From Bacillota bacterium (lineage in GTDB: Bacteria; Bacillota; Clostridia; Christensenellales; CAG-138), in NCBI GenBank assembly GCA_023396535.1, contig JAEWWD010000123.1, forward strand, positions 1 through 23,313: a DNA stretch of 23,313 nt, written 5' to 3'. Made by a program: the position numbers and the translations under genes. This document shows positions 1 through 6,556 of this stretch, piece after piece (within the stretch, counting starts at the first letter, position 1; every line of letters starts with the position of its first letter). The notes under the pieces were generated by a model that was not told where the DNA came from, ran no database searches, and saw only the letters and a list, made by a program, of their open reading frames with translations.

Positions 1-995
1 CGCCGGAACAGAGGCGATTCCAAAGCCTCCAGCAGGCTGTGATCACGCAGGCTGAGATCGGAAAACGGCGAAAAGGGGCAGGGTTCGGCGCCGCCCGCAG
101 CGTTGATGTGGAAGAAGCCGCGGCCGGCCGCCAGGCATCCGCCCAGATATTTCTCGTCTCCCGGAAAGGATATGAAGAACAGGGAGGGGCAGGTTTTCCG
201 CAGAGAGCCGATCGCTTCGTCGAGCTGGGCCCGCTCCGCGTCCGTGGGCGCGAGGTCGCGGGTTTGCTGGCTGACGGGTACGTATTCCACATAAAATACG
301 ATCCTGCAGCCCTGCTCCCGCAGCAGAGAGAGAAATTCTTCAGAAGTGACTTCCGCGATGTTTTCCCGAGTCACAGTGATGGATACGCCGAAAAGAATCC
401 CACGTTTTTTGAGGAGCGACATGGCGTTGAGTAGTTTTTCGTAAGTACCGCCGCCGCGGCGCGCATCCGTACGATCGCGTCCCCCCTCAATGCTCAATAT
501 GGGAACGAGATTGCGCCTTACGTTGAGAAATTCCGCATATTGCGCGTCTATCAGCGTGCCGTTCGTGAATACGGGAAATACAATGCTGCGAAACTCCGCC
601 GCCTTTTCCAGCACGTCGCGGCGCAGCATGGGCTCCCCGCCCGCGAGCAGTATGAAGGATACGCCAAGCGACGCCGCCTGCTCGAAAACATCCCGCCATT
701 GTGCAGCGCTCAAAAGCTCCGCTCGCGGGCGCTCGGAACAGGTGCCGTTTGCGCGCGAATAGCAGCCCGCGCAGAAAAGGTTGCAGGCGTGCGTTATGCT
801 CGCGATCAGGTACGCGGGGATGTGGATGCCATCCGTTTCGTGATTTAGGCGTTTTTTGGAGTTTTCGCGGGCATGCCTGTAAAACTGCAGCAAAAATGCC
901 GTCTCTCGCAGATTGCGGCCTGTGTTTCTGAGCGTATGGCGGATAAGCTCGCTAATCGCTTCGTTCATGTAGAGCGTCAGTTCATTACTGTTCAT
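1..995 (-). CDS. Radical SAM enzyme with C-terminal extra cysteines (3' partial)
   Basis: Reading the minus strand from an ATG at 995 gives 331 codons without a stop, so the gene runs off the left edge. A G-rich ribosome binding site sits just before the ATG. After a helical N-terminus of about 60 residues comes CxxxCxxC (Cys71, Cys75, Cys78, in HACNLFCAGCYSR), the [4Fe-4S]/S-adenosylmethionine site. It is followed by LAGGEPMLR, the usual SAM-binding GGE motif. Near the visible end, GGCLAAGRGFF and EPCPFSPF carry further cysteines, as in SPASM-like or MoaA-like auxiliary cluster domains. The substrate cannot be inferred: no precursor peptide or cofactor gene is visible. It lies 87 bases downstream of the DUF5131 gene on the same strand and may share its transcript. 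The family call is secure; the specific function is unknown. Confidence 0.88.
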   Translation of the reverse strand, partial: MNSNELTLYMNEAISELIRHTLRNTGRNLRETAFLLQFYRHARENSKKRLNHETDGIHIPAYLIASITHACNLFCAGCYSRANGTCSERPRAELLSAAQWRDVFEQAASLGVSFILLAGGEPMLRRDVLEKAAEFRSIVFPVFTNGTLIDAQYAEFLNVRRNLVPILSIEGGRDRTDARRGGGTYEKLLNAMSLLKKRGILFGVSITVTRENIAEVTSEEFLSLLREQGCRIVFYVEYVPVSQQTRDLAPTDAERAQLDEAIGSLRKTCPSLFFISFPGDEKYLGGCLAAGRGFFHINAAGGAEPCPFSPFSDLSLRDHSLLEALESPLFR

Positions 996-1082
996 TTTCC
1001 CCCCAGCCATCAACAAAGATGGATCGTTAACTGTTTTATATGCCTCTCGTGCCGCGCGTTATGCCGCCGTCTGTTTCAGGCG

Positions 1083-1802
1083 TCAGCGCGGACGATAATC
1101 GATGTTCGCTTTTTTAGCCTGCCTGTGCTGCTGCGGACGCGGCACAAGATAACATGCGCCGTCTTTCACAAAACGGTAGCCCGTCTGCTTGAAATGGAAA
1201 CCGACGCCCGCTTCCATGCATTGGCGGCGGATATCCAGCATCCATTCATACCGGCAGGGCCGGGCGGTGGCGCCCGATTCTCCGCCAGCGATGATCTGCT
1301 TAACCCATGGGCCGAGCTGGCCGCGAAAATCGATGCCGCATAGCAGCGGCTCGCAGGCGATGCTCTTGCCCTTTGCCGGAATCTCCCGCAATACGGGCAG
1401 GCGCTCATCGGCGGCACTTTGGTTCTCCATGGTGCAGCAGATATGCACGTTTTCGTACCCGGCGCCCCAATCCGGGGGCACGCACTCCATAAAACGCAGG
1501 ATACGCTTGGTAATAAAGAAGAAGCTGCAGTCGTTGCGCTCCCGCATCATGCGCCAGGCCTCCGGCCGCCAGGGGTCCGCGTCCTCGAGAAGAAAATCCG
1601 AGGTGAAACAGGTCCACACCCGGTCGCCGGGCGGAATTTTGTACGCGCCGCCGCGCGCGCGGCGTATGGGCAGATCGAACTCCCCTGTTTTATGAACAAG
1701 AGAGCCGTCCCGCTCATGCCGCTCGTCAATGCGGTATACGTAGCAGTTCAGGCAGCCGGCGGAATATTTGCGGCATCCATGCCAGGGATTCCAGTTCGCC
1801 AT
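1083..1802 (-). CDS. DUF5131 family protein (phage Gp37/Gp68-like, radical SAM-like)
   Basis: A 239-residue protein beginning MANWNPWHGC. The N-terminus has a cysteine cluster, Cys10, Cys17 and Cys20 (WHGCRKYSAGCLNCY), which is the hallmark of the DUF5131/Gp37/Gp68 family. Later motifs VWTCFTSDFL, FFITKR, IACEPLL and IIAGGESG also fit that family. The family is thought to have a radical SAM-like barrel with a variant cluster motif; its reaction is not established. The start has GAAAGGA about nine bases upstream, and a TATACT -10-like hexamer lies at 1832-1837 on the minus strand without a convincing -35. Members occur in phages, but nothing else phage-like is nearby. The downstream radical SAM gene on the same strand suggests a two-gene unit. 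Confidence 0.85.
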   Translation of the reverse strand: MANWNPWHGCRKYSAGCLNCYVYRIDERHERDGSLVHKTGEFDLPIRRARGGAYKIPPGDRVWTCFTSDFLLEDADPWRPEAWRMMRERNDCSFFFITKRILRFMECVPPDWGAGYENVHICCTMENQSAADERLPVLREIPAKGKSIACEPLLCGIDFRGQLGPWVKQIIAGGESGATARPCRYEWMLDIRRQCMEAGVGFHFKQTGYRFVKDGACYLVPRPQQHRQAKKANIDYRPR

Positions 1803-1983
1803 ACTGACGCTTCCTTTCGCGTATCACGAAGAGTATAGCATATACGCGGTTTGTATGGATGAAGCCTTTGAAAAATTTAAAACAAACATTGCCGATAACG
1901 GGTTATTCTCATGCAGGCCTTTGTTTCTTTCGATACAATATGCAAACGCTTTGATGTACCAACATCGGAAAGGAATGTATACA

Positions 1984-2382
1984 ATGCCTTGGACGCCCAA
2001 CCTTTCAGTAGGAGTAGCATCGATCGACAGCGAACACAAGGAGCTTATCGGTAAAATAGACGCTTTATACGAGGCGGGCAGGAATCATAAGTCTTCCGAA
2101 TATGTGGGCGAACTGTTGAAATTCCTGCACGACTATACGAAAACGCATTTTGCCCACGAAGAAACGTATATGCTGTCTATCCGATATCCCGGCTACGATC
2201 AGCAGAAGCAACAGCATACCGCATTTATTGAGCATCTCGACAAGCTTCAGAAGGAGTTTGACAAATCCGGCGGCAGTCTGTTGGTAATACTCGATGCAAA
2301 CCAGTTCATGCTGAACTGGCTGACCAAGCATATTACGGTGCTGGACAAACAGATAGGCGAGTACGCAAAGAAGCTGCATTAA
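1984..2382 (+). CDS. Bacteriohemerythrin, single domain
   Basis: A 132-residue hemerythrin fold protein: a non-haem di-iron carrier that binds O2 or senses it. I chose the ATG at 1984 (MPWTPNLSVG), the usual family beginning, with GGAAAGGA nine bases upstream; an in-frame ATG at 1975 sits against that site, and further upstream extension has no family similarity. Iron ligands expected from bacteriohemerythrins are His18 (IDSEH), His55 and Glu59 (HFAHEE), His78, His116 and Asp121 (HITVLD). The remaining expected histidine, four residues before His78, is Gln74 (codon CAG) in YDQQKQQH. No signalling domain is fused, so it is probably a soluble carrier or iron/oxygen buffer. It appears monocistronic, followed by a terminator at 2482-2513. 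Confidence 0.92.
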   Translation: MPWTPNLSVGVASIDSEHKELIGKIDALYEAGRNHKSSEYVGELLKFLHDYTKTHFAHEETYMLSIRYPGYDQQKQQHTAFIEHLDKLQKEFDKSGGSLLVILDANQFMLNWLTKHITVLDKQIGEYAKKLH

Positions 2383-2481
2383 TCAATTCAGTTGCAAAAA
2401 ATATCCCTTATGGCTGCGGGAAGTACGAACCCTCCGTTATCGCGCAGATCATGAAAACCCGATGAGCTTGTAAGCAAACTC

Positions 2482-2513
2482 GTCCCGCTCCGCATGGGCG
2501 GGACTTTTTCGTT
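2482..2513 (+). terminator. Intrinsic terminator after hemerythrin
   Basis: Arms GTCCCGC (2482-2488) and GCGGGAC (2498-2504) form a perfect 7-bp stem with a 9-base loop, followed directly by TTTTTCGTTTT. It lies about 100 bases after the hemerythrin stop and before the sigma factor promoter, so it separates the two units. Confidence 0.8.
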
Positions 2514-2575
2514 TTGGCCACCGTATAGCAAACGTCCTTATTGCGATAAGTGGGTTACATATTTTTTGTTATCCA

Positions 2576-2603
2576 TGAACCTCTGCTCTTCGCTTCCCGT
2601 CTA
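2576..2603 (+). promoter_or_regulatory. Probable ECF-type promoter for the sigma/anti-sigma operon
   Basis: TGAACC at 2576-2581 and CGTCTA at 2598-2603 are separated by exactly 16 bases. This matches the pattern of ECF sigma promoters in Bacillus (TGAAAC-like -35, 16-base spacer, CGTC -10). It lies 56 bases upstream of the ECF sigma start, so autoregulation is the natural inference. A CAGGATCCTG palindrome at 2612-2621 would lie just after the transcription start. The match is by eye only. Confidence 0.5.
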
Positions 2604-2658
2604 ATACATGGCAGGATCCTGTAAGTGAAAGTTTTTCCGGATAGAAAGGAGATCAACG

Positions 2659-3129
2659 ATGCACCAAGCGGAATTCTCCGCGCGCATCCTTGAAATGCAG
2701 CAAACGCTATACCGCATATCCTATAGCTTCCTATCCCAGGAAAGCGACAGGGAAGACGCTGTGCAGGAGTGCATCTGCAAGGCTTGGACAAAGTGCCAGA
2801 TGTTACGGGACGTTAGTCTATTTCAAACTTGGGTTGTACGTATACTCATCAACGAGTGCCGCAACATCGGAAGGAATAAAAAACGCGTTACCGTTACAGA
2901 TGAATTCCCGGACCGTATTGCGCCTGCGGATGCAAATGAAGCACTGCATGATGCGATATTTGCGCTTGATGAAGCGCTCAGGACGCCCTTGGTACTGCAC
3001 TATATCGAAGGGTATGATGTAAAGGAAATCTCCGCCATGTTACGCATCCCTGTGGGAACAGTCAAATCCAGACTGTTCCGGGCAAGGAGCCGGATAAAAG
3101 AATTATTACTTGAGGAGGCGCAGGGTTGA
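2659..3129 (+). CDS. ECF-type RNA polymerase sigma factor
   Basis: A 156-residue sigma-70 family protein with the two-domain ECF layout. Region 2 covers roughly residues 10-75, with DREDAVQECICKAW for core binding and FQTWVVRILINECRN for -10 recognition and melting. Region 4 covers roughly residues 95-150, with LDEALRTPLVLHY, the helix-turn-helix VKEISAMLRIPVGTVKSRLFRARSRIK and a basic end. GAAAGGAGA upstream of the ATG is a good ribosome binding site. Its stop overlaps the start of the next gene (TGATG), the usual coupling of an ECF factor to its inhibitor. The regulon cannot be read from the window, except that its own promoter region carries an ECF-like -35/-10 pair. Confidence 0.93.
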   Translation: MHQAEFSARILEMQQTLYRISYSFLSQESDREDAVQECICKAWTKCQMLRDVSLFQTWVVRILINECRNIGRNKKRVTVTDEFPDRIAPADANEALHDAIFALDEALRTPLVLHYIEGYDVKEISAMLRIPVGTVKSRLFRARSRIKELLLEEAQG

Positions 3130-4226
3130 TGGATGACTGGAAGAATGTCTTTGGTAATGCACCCGACACGTTTCAAAAAAGCATACGTATCACCTTGGGC
3201 CGTATAAAGGAGAGGGAAGTTATGCAACACAAAACTATAAGACATTCCAGGCTGCGCGCTATTCTGATTGCAGCTTGCGTATTGCTGCTGGCGACAACCG
3301 CATATGCAGCGGCGGTACACTTTGGAGTGGTTTCCTTTTTTGAAAGAAGAGGAAAACAGTTCCCGGACAATGCGGCGGGCTTGCTGGAAACCGCTGTGCC
3401 CCAGAAAGCGCCCGACAATGCGCTTGTAACATTCTCCGTGCGCGAGGCGGTTTACAGCGCGGAGCAGTTCTATGTGGTGCTGGAAGCACGGCCTAAGGCG
3501 GACGACTTTTTGCTGCTGTGCATGGATACTATGCCGGATGATCCCGCGGGCAATATGGGTATTCCGGATACGGACGCCACGCTAAAAGAGCTTGCCGCAC
3601 GGCAGGGGAAAACACTGCTTCATGTGGGCGCAGGTATCTTCCTTGACGAGCGCTATGTGATGGATACGGCTGATTATCTAACGGAAGCGGACGGGACGGT
3701 TGTCATGATGCTTTCGGGCATTGGCGCAGGCAATACGGGAGAGCAGCAGTTTGTCTGCAAGACCTCCGTCATTCCTTATGACGCACAGGGCGAGATGCTG
3801 ATGGATGAAGAGAAGAAGGACAGCTTTCCGTTCACATTGGAAGCCCCGTCTTTACCCGATCCCATCACATACCGCCAGCAGCAGCCCGCCGTTGTGGAGG
3901 ATACCGGCGTAACGGTGGAGCGTGTGGAGTTACAAGCGACCGCGCTTGAGATATATGCGGAGCTGTACTTTCAGATAGATCCCTCCGCTACGGCAGAGCA
4001 AAGAGCGGTTGCATCCGACACACTGTGGTTTGAGTATCTTGATGTAAATGGAAACCGCCTTGCGGACGGCGTTACCGGTATAGGGAGTATCGAGCAGATG
4101 GGGGATGACAAATTTGTACAGAAGACCTCCCTTGCCGCTATGGAAACGCTGCCCACATCCATCACTGTCCGCGCGTATGACTTCTCAGAGAAGACGCGGT
4201 TTGGAAGCGTTACGCTGAATAAATAG
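3129..4226 (+). CDS. Single-pass membrane protein, probable anti-sigma factor (DUF4179-like)
   Basis: A 365-residue protein starting at an ATG that overlaps the sigma factor stop by one base, with GAGGAGG ten bases upstream. The first ~43 residues are polar and basic and would be cytoplasmic. Residues about 44-62 (AILIAACVLLLATTAYAAA) form one membrane span, and the remaining ~300 residues would be extracytoplasmic. The layout and translational coupling resemble DUF4179-type anti-sigma factors of Clostridia. I see no zinc-binding HxxxCxxC of the ZAS class, so the short N-terminal segment would have to bind sigma in another way. The large outer domain could sense an envelope signal. The anti-sigma role is inferred from context and topology, not from a recognised catalytic or binding motif. 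Confidence 0.75.
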   Translation: MDDWKNVFGNAPDTFQKSIRITLGRIKEREVMQHKTIRHSRLRAILIAACVLLLATTAYAAAVHFGVVSFFERRGKQFPDNAAGLLETAVPQKAPDNALVTFSVREAVYSAEQFYVVLEARPKADDFLLLCMDTMPDDPAGNMGIPDTDATLKELAARQGKTLLHVGAGIFLDERYVMDTADYLTEADGTVVMMLSGIGAGNTGEQQFVCKTSVIPYDAQGEMLMDEEKKDSFPFTLEAPSLPDPITYRQQQPAVVEDTGVTVERVELQATALEIYAELYFQIDPSATAEQRAVASDTLWFEYLDVNGNRLADGVTGIGSIEQMGDDKFVQKTSLAAMETLPTSITVRAYDFSEKTRFGSVTLNK

Positions 4227-4270
4227 AGGGTTTCACGAATACTGGTGGCATGCCCAAAAAGACTGCAACA

Positions 4271-4309
4271 GGAGGCTGTCTCAGATCAAAAGTCAGGCAG
4301 CTTCCTTTT
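4271..4309 (+). terminator. Intrinsic terminator of the sigma/anti-sigma operon
   Basis: GGAGGCTGTCT (4271-4281) pairs with AGGCAGCTTCC (4295-4305) through an 11-bp stem with two G-U pairs and a 13-base loop, followed by TTTT. It lies 45 bases after the anti-sigma stop. Confidence 0.65.
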
Positions 4310-4401
4310 GTGCAAAGAGGCTTTCCTTTCAGTACATGTCCGCGCATTCACTGTTGCAGCAGTATCGCTACAGTCGAAAGGCCCGAATGTTTGACACATG
4401 A

Positions 4402-4423
4402 AAAAAGCGCGTGAGCGCTTTTT
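4402..4423 (-). terminator. Terminator of the 43-residue ORF, possibly bidirectional
   Basis: AGCGC, loop GTGA, GCGCT, extended by an A-run on one side and a T-run on the other, makes a compact hairpin immediately after the minus-strand stop at 4427. On the minus strand it ends in six T residues. On the plus strand it also ends in a T-run, so it could additionally stop read-through from the sigma operon. Confidence 0.75.
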
Positions 4424-4426
4424 AGT

Positions 4427-4558
4427 TCATCCGTCGTGTGGATTTGGCGTTTCACTGAATACAACGAGCGTGTTTGGATCGATATCTCCTTCGTATAGAG
4501 GACGGTCGGTCTTGCCTTTGTTCGCTTTCCGGGGAAGTTTCTTGGTTTTTCTTGCCAT
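4427..4558 (-). CDS. Small hypothetical protein, 43 residues
   Basis: I do not recognise this protein. On the minus strand an ATG at 4558 is preceded, after seven bases, by AAGGGAGAG (4566-4574). The ORF has 43 sense codons and a TGA, and a compact terminator follows within four bases. The first ~19 residues are strongly basic (MARKTKKLPRKANKGKTDR); the rest is acidic and polar (PLYEGDIDPNTLVVFSETPN, then PHDG). There is no signal peptide or membrane span. The basic head with an acidic, proline-containing tail suggests a nucleic-acid or ribosome-associated small protein, or a disordered adaptor, but that is only a guess. It is convergent with the sigma/anti-sigma operon and divergent from the NlpC/P60 gene. 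The ribosome binding site, size and terminator together make it a believable gene. Confidence 0.65.
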   Translation of the reverse strand: MARKTKKLPRKANKGKTDRPLYEGDIDPNTLVVFSETPNPHDG

Positions 4559-4716
4559 GGCGTTACTCTCCCTTGCCCGCTTTTTTGTAACTTGCGCATG
4601 ATGGAGGGGCGCTATTCCTTTACTTTTGGTTGCTGGTCCATTTGTTTTTTAGCAGAACAGGCACATCATGGTATGCTGTACAGCGCTGCGGTACGATTTT
4701 GGTATGCCGCCGTTCC

Positions 4717-4745
4717 TTGACGCACATGGGAAGATATGCTTCAAT
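4717..4745 (+). promoter_or_regulatory. Candidate promoter for the NlpC/P60-like gene
   Basis: TTGACG (4717-4722), a 17-base spacer and TTCAAT (4740-4745), with TG one base before the -10 (extended -10). It lies 44 bases upstream of the chosen start. The -10 matches the consensus at four of six positions. Confidence 0.4.
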
Positions 4746-4788
4746 TAATACCAGAGTATATGGCATCACAGGGAAAGGCGGTAAGGAT

Positions 4789-5754
4789 ATGGAAATGGTC
4801 CGCACGCGTGTACTTCGGTTCGTTGCAGCGGTATTGGCACTTTGCGTTTGCCTGGTCGTGCCTATGTCCGCGGCCGCGGCGGCGCAAAGCCGCGCCGGTT
4901 CCATGAGCAAGCTGGAACGGAAATTCGTGGAGCAGGGCTTACGGCTGCTGCCTTACGATCACCCGTTTGTACTTGCATACGAGCAGACGTATGGCGTGGA
5001 TATCAAATCCTACACCGCGACGGTAAGAGGCGTGACGGTTTCCGGCGTGCCGTTCCAATTCGGAGGTGACGGCGAATTTACAGGATTTTCGGACAGATGG
5101 TGGTCGCGTACCGGCGACGGGCAGTACCCGGTCGGCGGGCTGGACTGCGCGGAATACCTCGTATGGATTTACAAGCAACTGGGGTACGATGTGCCGGATT
5201 CTTCTACCGGATTGTTTTTTGCGGGCAAGTCCGGCGTGCTGCGCAAGCTGCCCGGTATACGGGAACACTACGTCATTCCCTCGTTTGAAGATGCGCTGAT
5301 AGGCGACGTTGCATACAATTCGGAGAACTATTCCTACCGCAGCGGGCACGGCAGCCATACGGAGATGTTCCTTGGTACTGCGAACAAGCTGGGTATATCG
5401 GAGGCGCTGCTCAAAATGTACCCCGGCTTTCCCTGTGACGCGTACTTGGTACTGGACTGCGGTTGGTCCGACGGCAGGTATTATTACGACATGATGCGCA
5501 AGCTTCATGTAAGCAATCCGCGCAAGAGCATGGCCGGTACGGGCGTGCAGTTCTTCACGTCCATTAAAGAGGGCAAGGAATACCTGTATAAAAGCCCGCA
5601 GAAGGTATACAAATGGACGAATCCCGACACCGGGCATACGTTCCGCATAGAGTCCCGGCTGGAAGCGCAGGGGCGGCTGCTGCAGTATAAGCCTAAGAGC
5701 GCCGTGCGGTATCCCATGAACCTTTGCCGGCCCATAGATCGCCCGGACGATTAG
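4789..5754 (+). CDS. Secreted NlpC/P60-like cysteine peptidase
   Basis: A 321-residue protein from the ATG at 4789, chosen because AAAGGCGG lies seven bases upstream; an in-frame ATG at 4795 is possible too. Residues about 5-32 are a signal peptide (basic MVRTR, hydrophobic core, alanine-rich end). GGLDCAEYLVWIYKQLGYDVP carries the predicted nucleophile Cys120, and GHGSHTEMFLG carries His187/His190, the order and context of an NlpC/P60 papain-like fold that cuts peptidoglycan stem peptides. There is no SH3 or LysM wall-binding domain; about 80 residues precede the catalytic region and about 100 follow the histidine. Either the fold is a divergent member or the flanks are new modules. It stands alone between a divergent small ORF and the purine control region. 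The role in wall turnover is inferred. Confidence 0.7.
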   Translation: MEMVRTRVLRFVAAVLALCVCLVVPMSAAAAAQSRAGSMSKLERKFVEQGLRLLPYDHPFVLAYEQTYGVDIKSYTATVRGVTVSGVPFQFGGDGEFTGFSDRWWSRTGDGQYPVGGLDCAEYLVWIYKQLGYDVPDSSTGLFFAGKSGVLRKLPGIREHYVIPSFEDALIGDVAYNSENYSYRSGHGSHTEMFLGTANKLGISEALLKMYPGFPCDAYLVLDCGWSDGRYYYDMMRKLHVSNPRKSMAGTGVQFFTSIKEGKEYLYKSPQKVYKWTNPDTGHTFRIESRLEAQGRLLQYKPKSAVRYPMNLCRPIDRPDD

Positions 5755-5770
5755 CGCATTTTTTGACGGT

Positions 5771-5959
5771 ATTGTTCGCATTTCTCTCAAAGTGCGATTT
5801 TCGAAAAAATATAATAAATCGAATATGAATGGCTAATTTTTAAAAGATCATTCGGATATGGATATGAACATTTACGCGCGGTAATTAGCAAAGCTAATAA
5901 AATACCGCGCGTATTATTGTGTATTATTATAGCTTCGTCTATTGATAATGTTCGAAATA
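5771..5959 (+). promoter_or_regulatory. PurBox-like motifs upstream of purE
   Basis: The Bacillus PurR operator is a PurBox, AWWWCCGAACWWT, usually in pairs. Three 13-mers in reverse orientation (AWWGTTCGGWWWT) resemble it: 5771-5783 at 12 of 13 positions, 5847-5859 at 11 of 13 and 5947-5959 at 11 of 13. The last lies within the -35/-10 spacer of the purE promoter, where a repressor would block RNA polymerase. The spacing (76 and 100 bases) is not the normal tight pairing, and the region is AT-rich, so chance matches are likely. PurR itself is not in the window. Confidence 0.3.
5873..5913. repeat. Long near-perfect palindrome upstream of purE
   Basis: TACGCGCGGTA (5873-5883) is exactly complementary to TACCGCGCGTA (5903-5913). 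Inside it ATTAGC (5884-5889) pairs with GCTAAT (5893-5898) around an AAA loop, leaving only a four-A bulge (5899-5902). The 3' side is T-rich but lacks an uninterrupted T-run. It could be the terminator of the NlpC/P60 gene, a protein-binding palindrome, or both. It ends about 30 bases before the purE -35. Confidence 0.6.
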
Positions 5960-5970
5960 TTATGTATGAT
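5942..5970 (+). promoter_or_regulatory. Promoter of the purine operon
   Basis: TTGATA (5942-5947), an exact 17-base spacer, and TATGAT (5965-5970): five of six matches in each hexamer for the housekeeping sigma factor. It predicts a transcript start near 5977 and a leader of about 65 bases. That leader begins with a small hairpin TGGCG/CGCCA (5974-5986) and has GCCGG/CCGGC (6010-6025) ahead of the purE ribosome binding site. Confidence 0.65.
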
Positions 5971-6041
5971 AAATGGCGTAACGCCAATAACGTTCATTAT
6001 TATTCTTGCGCCGGAATGGGCCGGCCGAATAGAGGTATTCC

Positions 6042-6539
6042 ATGAAGAAAGTAGCGATTGTCATGGGCAGCGACAGCGATCTGCCCGTACTGCAGCCGGC
6101 GCTGGATGAATTGGAGGCGCTTGGCATACCGTTTGCCGTTCGTGTGATCAGCGCGCACCGTACGCCGGAAGCTGCGGCCGAGTTTGCCCGTTGCGCAAAA
6201 GAAAACGGTTTTGGGGCCATCATAGCGGCGGCTGGTAAGGCTGCGCATTTGGCGGGTGCCATGGCGGCGAACACGTTGCTGCCTGTCGTCGGCGTGCCCG
6301 TGAAATCTTCAACGCTGGACGGTTTGGATGCTCTGCTCTCTACCGTGCAGATGCCTGCGGGCATTCCTGTGGCGACCGTCGCGATAGACGGCGCAAAAAA
6401 CGCGGCGCTTCTCTGCGCTGAGATTTTGGCGGTGGACGACGCCGGACTTTATGAGAAGCTGCAACAGCAGCGTAAAATCATGGCCGAGCAGGTTGCGAAG
6501 AAAGATGCGGCAATACAGGAACGCTATGCCAAGGGCTGA
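6042..6539 (+). CDS. purE: N5-carboxyaminoimidazole ribonucleotide mutase PurE
   Basis: A 165-residue PurE, normal length. GSDSD at residues 9-13 and AHRTP at 38-42 form the nucleotide and CO2-handling site; AAHLAG follows. AHRTP with AAHL is the class I pattern, whereas class II enzymes carry SN in place of AH. Class I PurE converts N5-CAIR, made by PurK, into CAIR. No purK lies in the window, so it must be elsewhere or the enzyme uses AIR and CO2 directly. AGAGG lies six bases before the ATG. This is the first gene of the purine operon. Its last codons form the 5' arm of a strong terminator hairpin (6529-6556), which separates it from purC. Confidence 0.96.
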   Translation: MKKVAIVMGSDSDLPVLQPALDELEALGIPFAVRVISAHRTPEAAAEFARCAKENGFGAIIAAAGKAAHLAGAMAANTLLPVVGVPVKSSTLDGLDALLSTVQMPAGIPVATVAIDGAKNAALLCAEILAVDDAGLYEKLQQQRKIMAEQVAKKDAAIQERYAKG

Positions 6540-6556
6540 CAGCCCTTGGATTTTTT
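6529..6556 (+). terminator. Strong intrinsic terminator overlapping the purE stop codon
   Basis: CCAAGGGCT (6529-6537) and AGCCCTTGG (6541-6549) form a perfect 9-bp stem with a GAC loop, followed by A and six T. The 5' arm is inside the purE reading frame and the TGA stop spans its end and the loop. I find no convincing promoter between it and purC (start 6598), so operon transcription must read through. A ribosome finishing purE would cover the 5' arm and prevent folding. Confidence 0.85.

Noticed and set aside
1083..1802. Prophage remnant, because DUF5131 proteins occur in phages
   Set aside because: No other phage gene, integrase or attachment repeat is visible around it.
1768..1983. Upstream extension of the hemerythrin frame
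   Set aside because: The added residues have no hemerythrin similarity, and a good ribosome binding site precedes 1984.
4348..4599. An 83-codon minus-strand frame overlapping the 43-residue ORF
   Set aside because: It is in another frame, runs through the terminator hairpin and lacks a ribosome binding site; the 43-residue frame has both signals.
4630..4788. Upstream extension of the NlpC/P60 frame
   Set aside because: It would bury the signal peptide behind about 53 residues, and a ribosome binding site lies just before 4789.
5971..6041. Riboswitch in the purE leader (guanine, PRPP, ZTP types considered)
   Set aside because: The leader from the predicted start is only about 65 bases and shows two small hairpins but none of the conserved cores I know for those classes.
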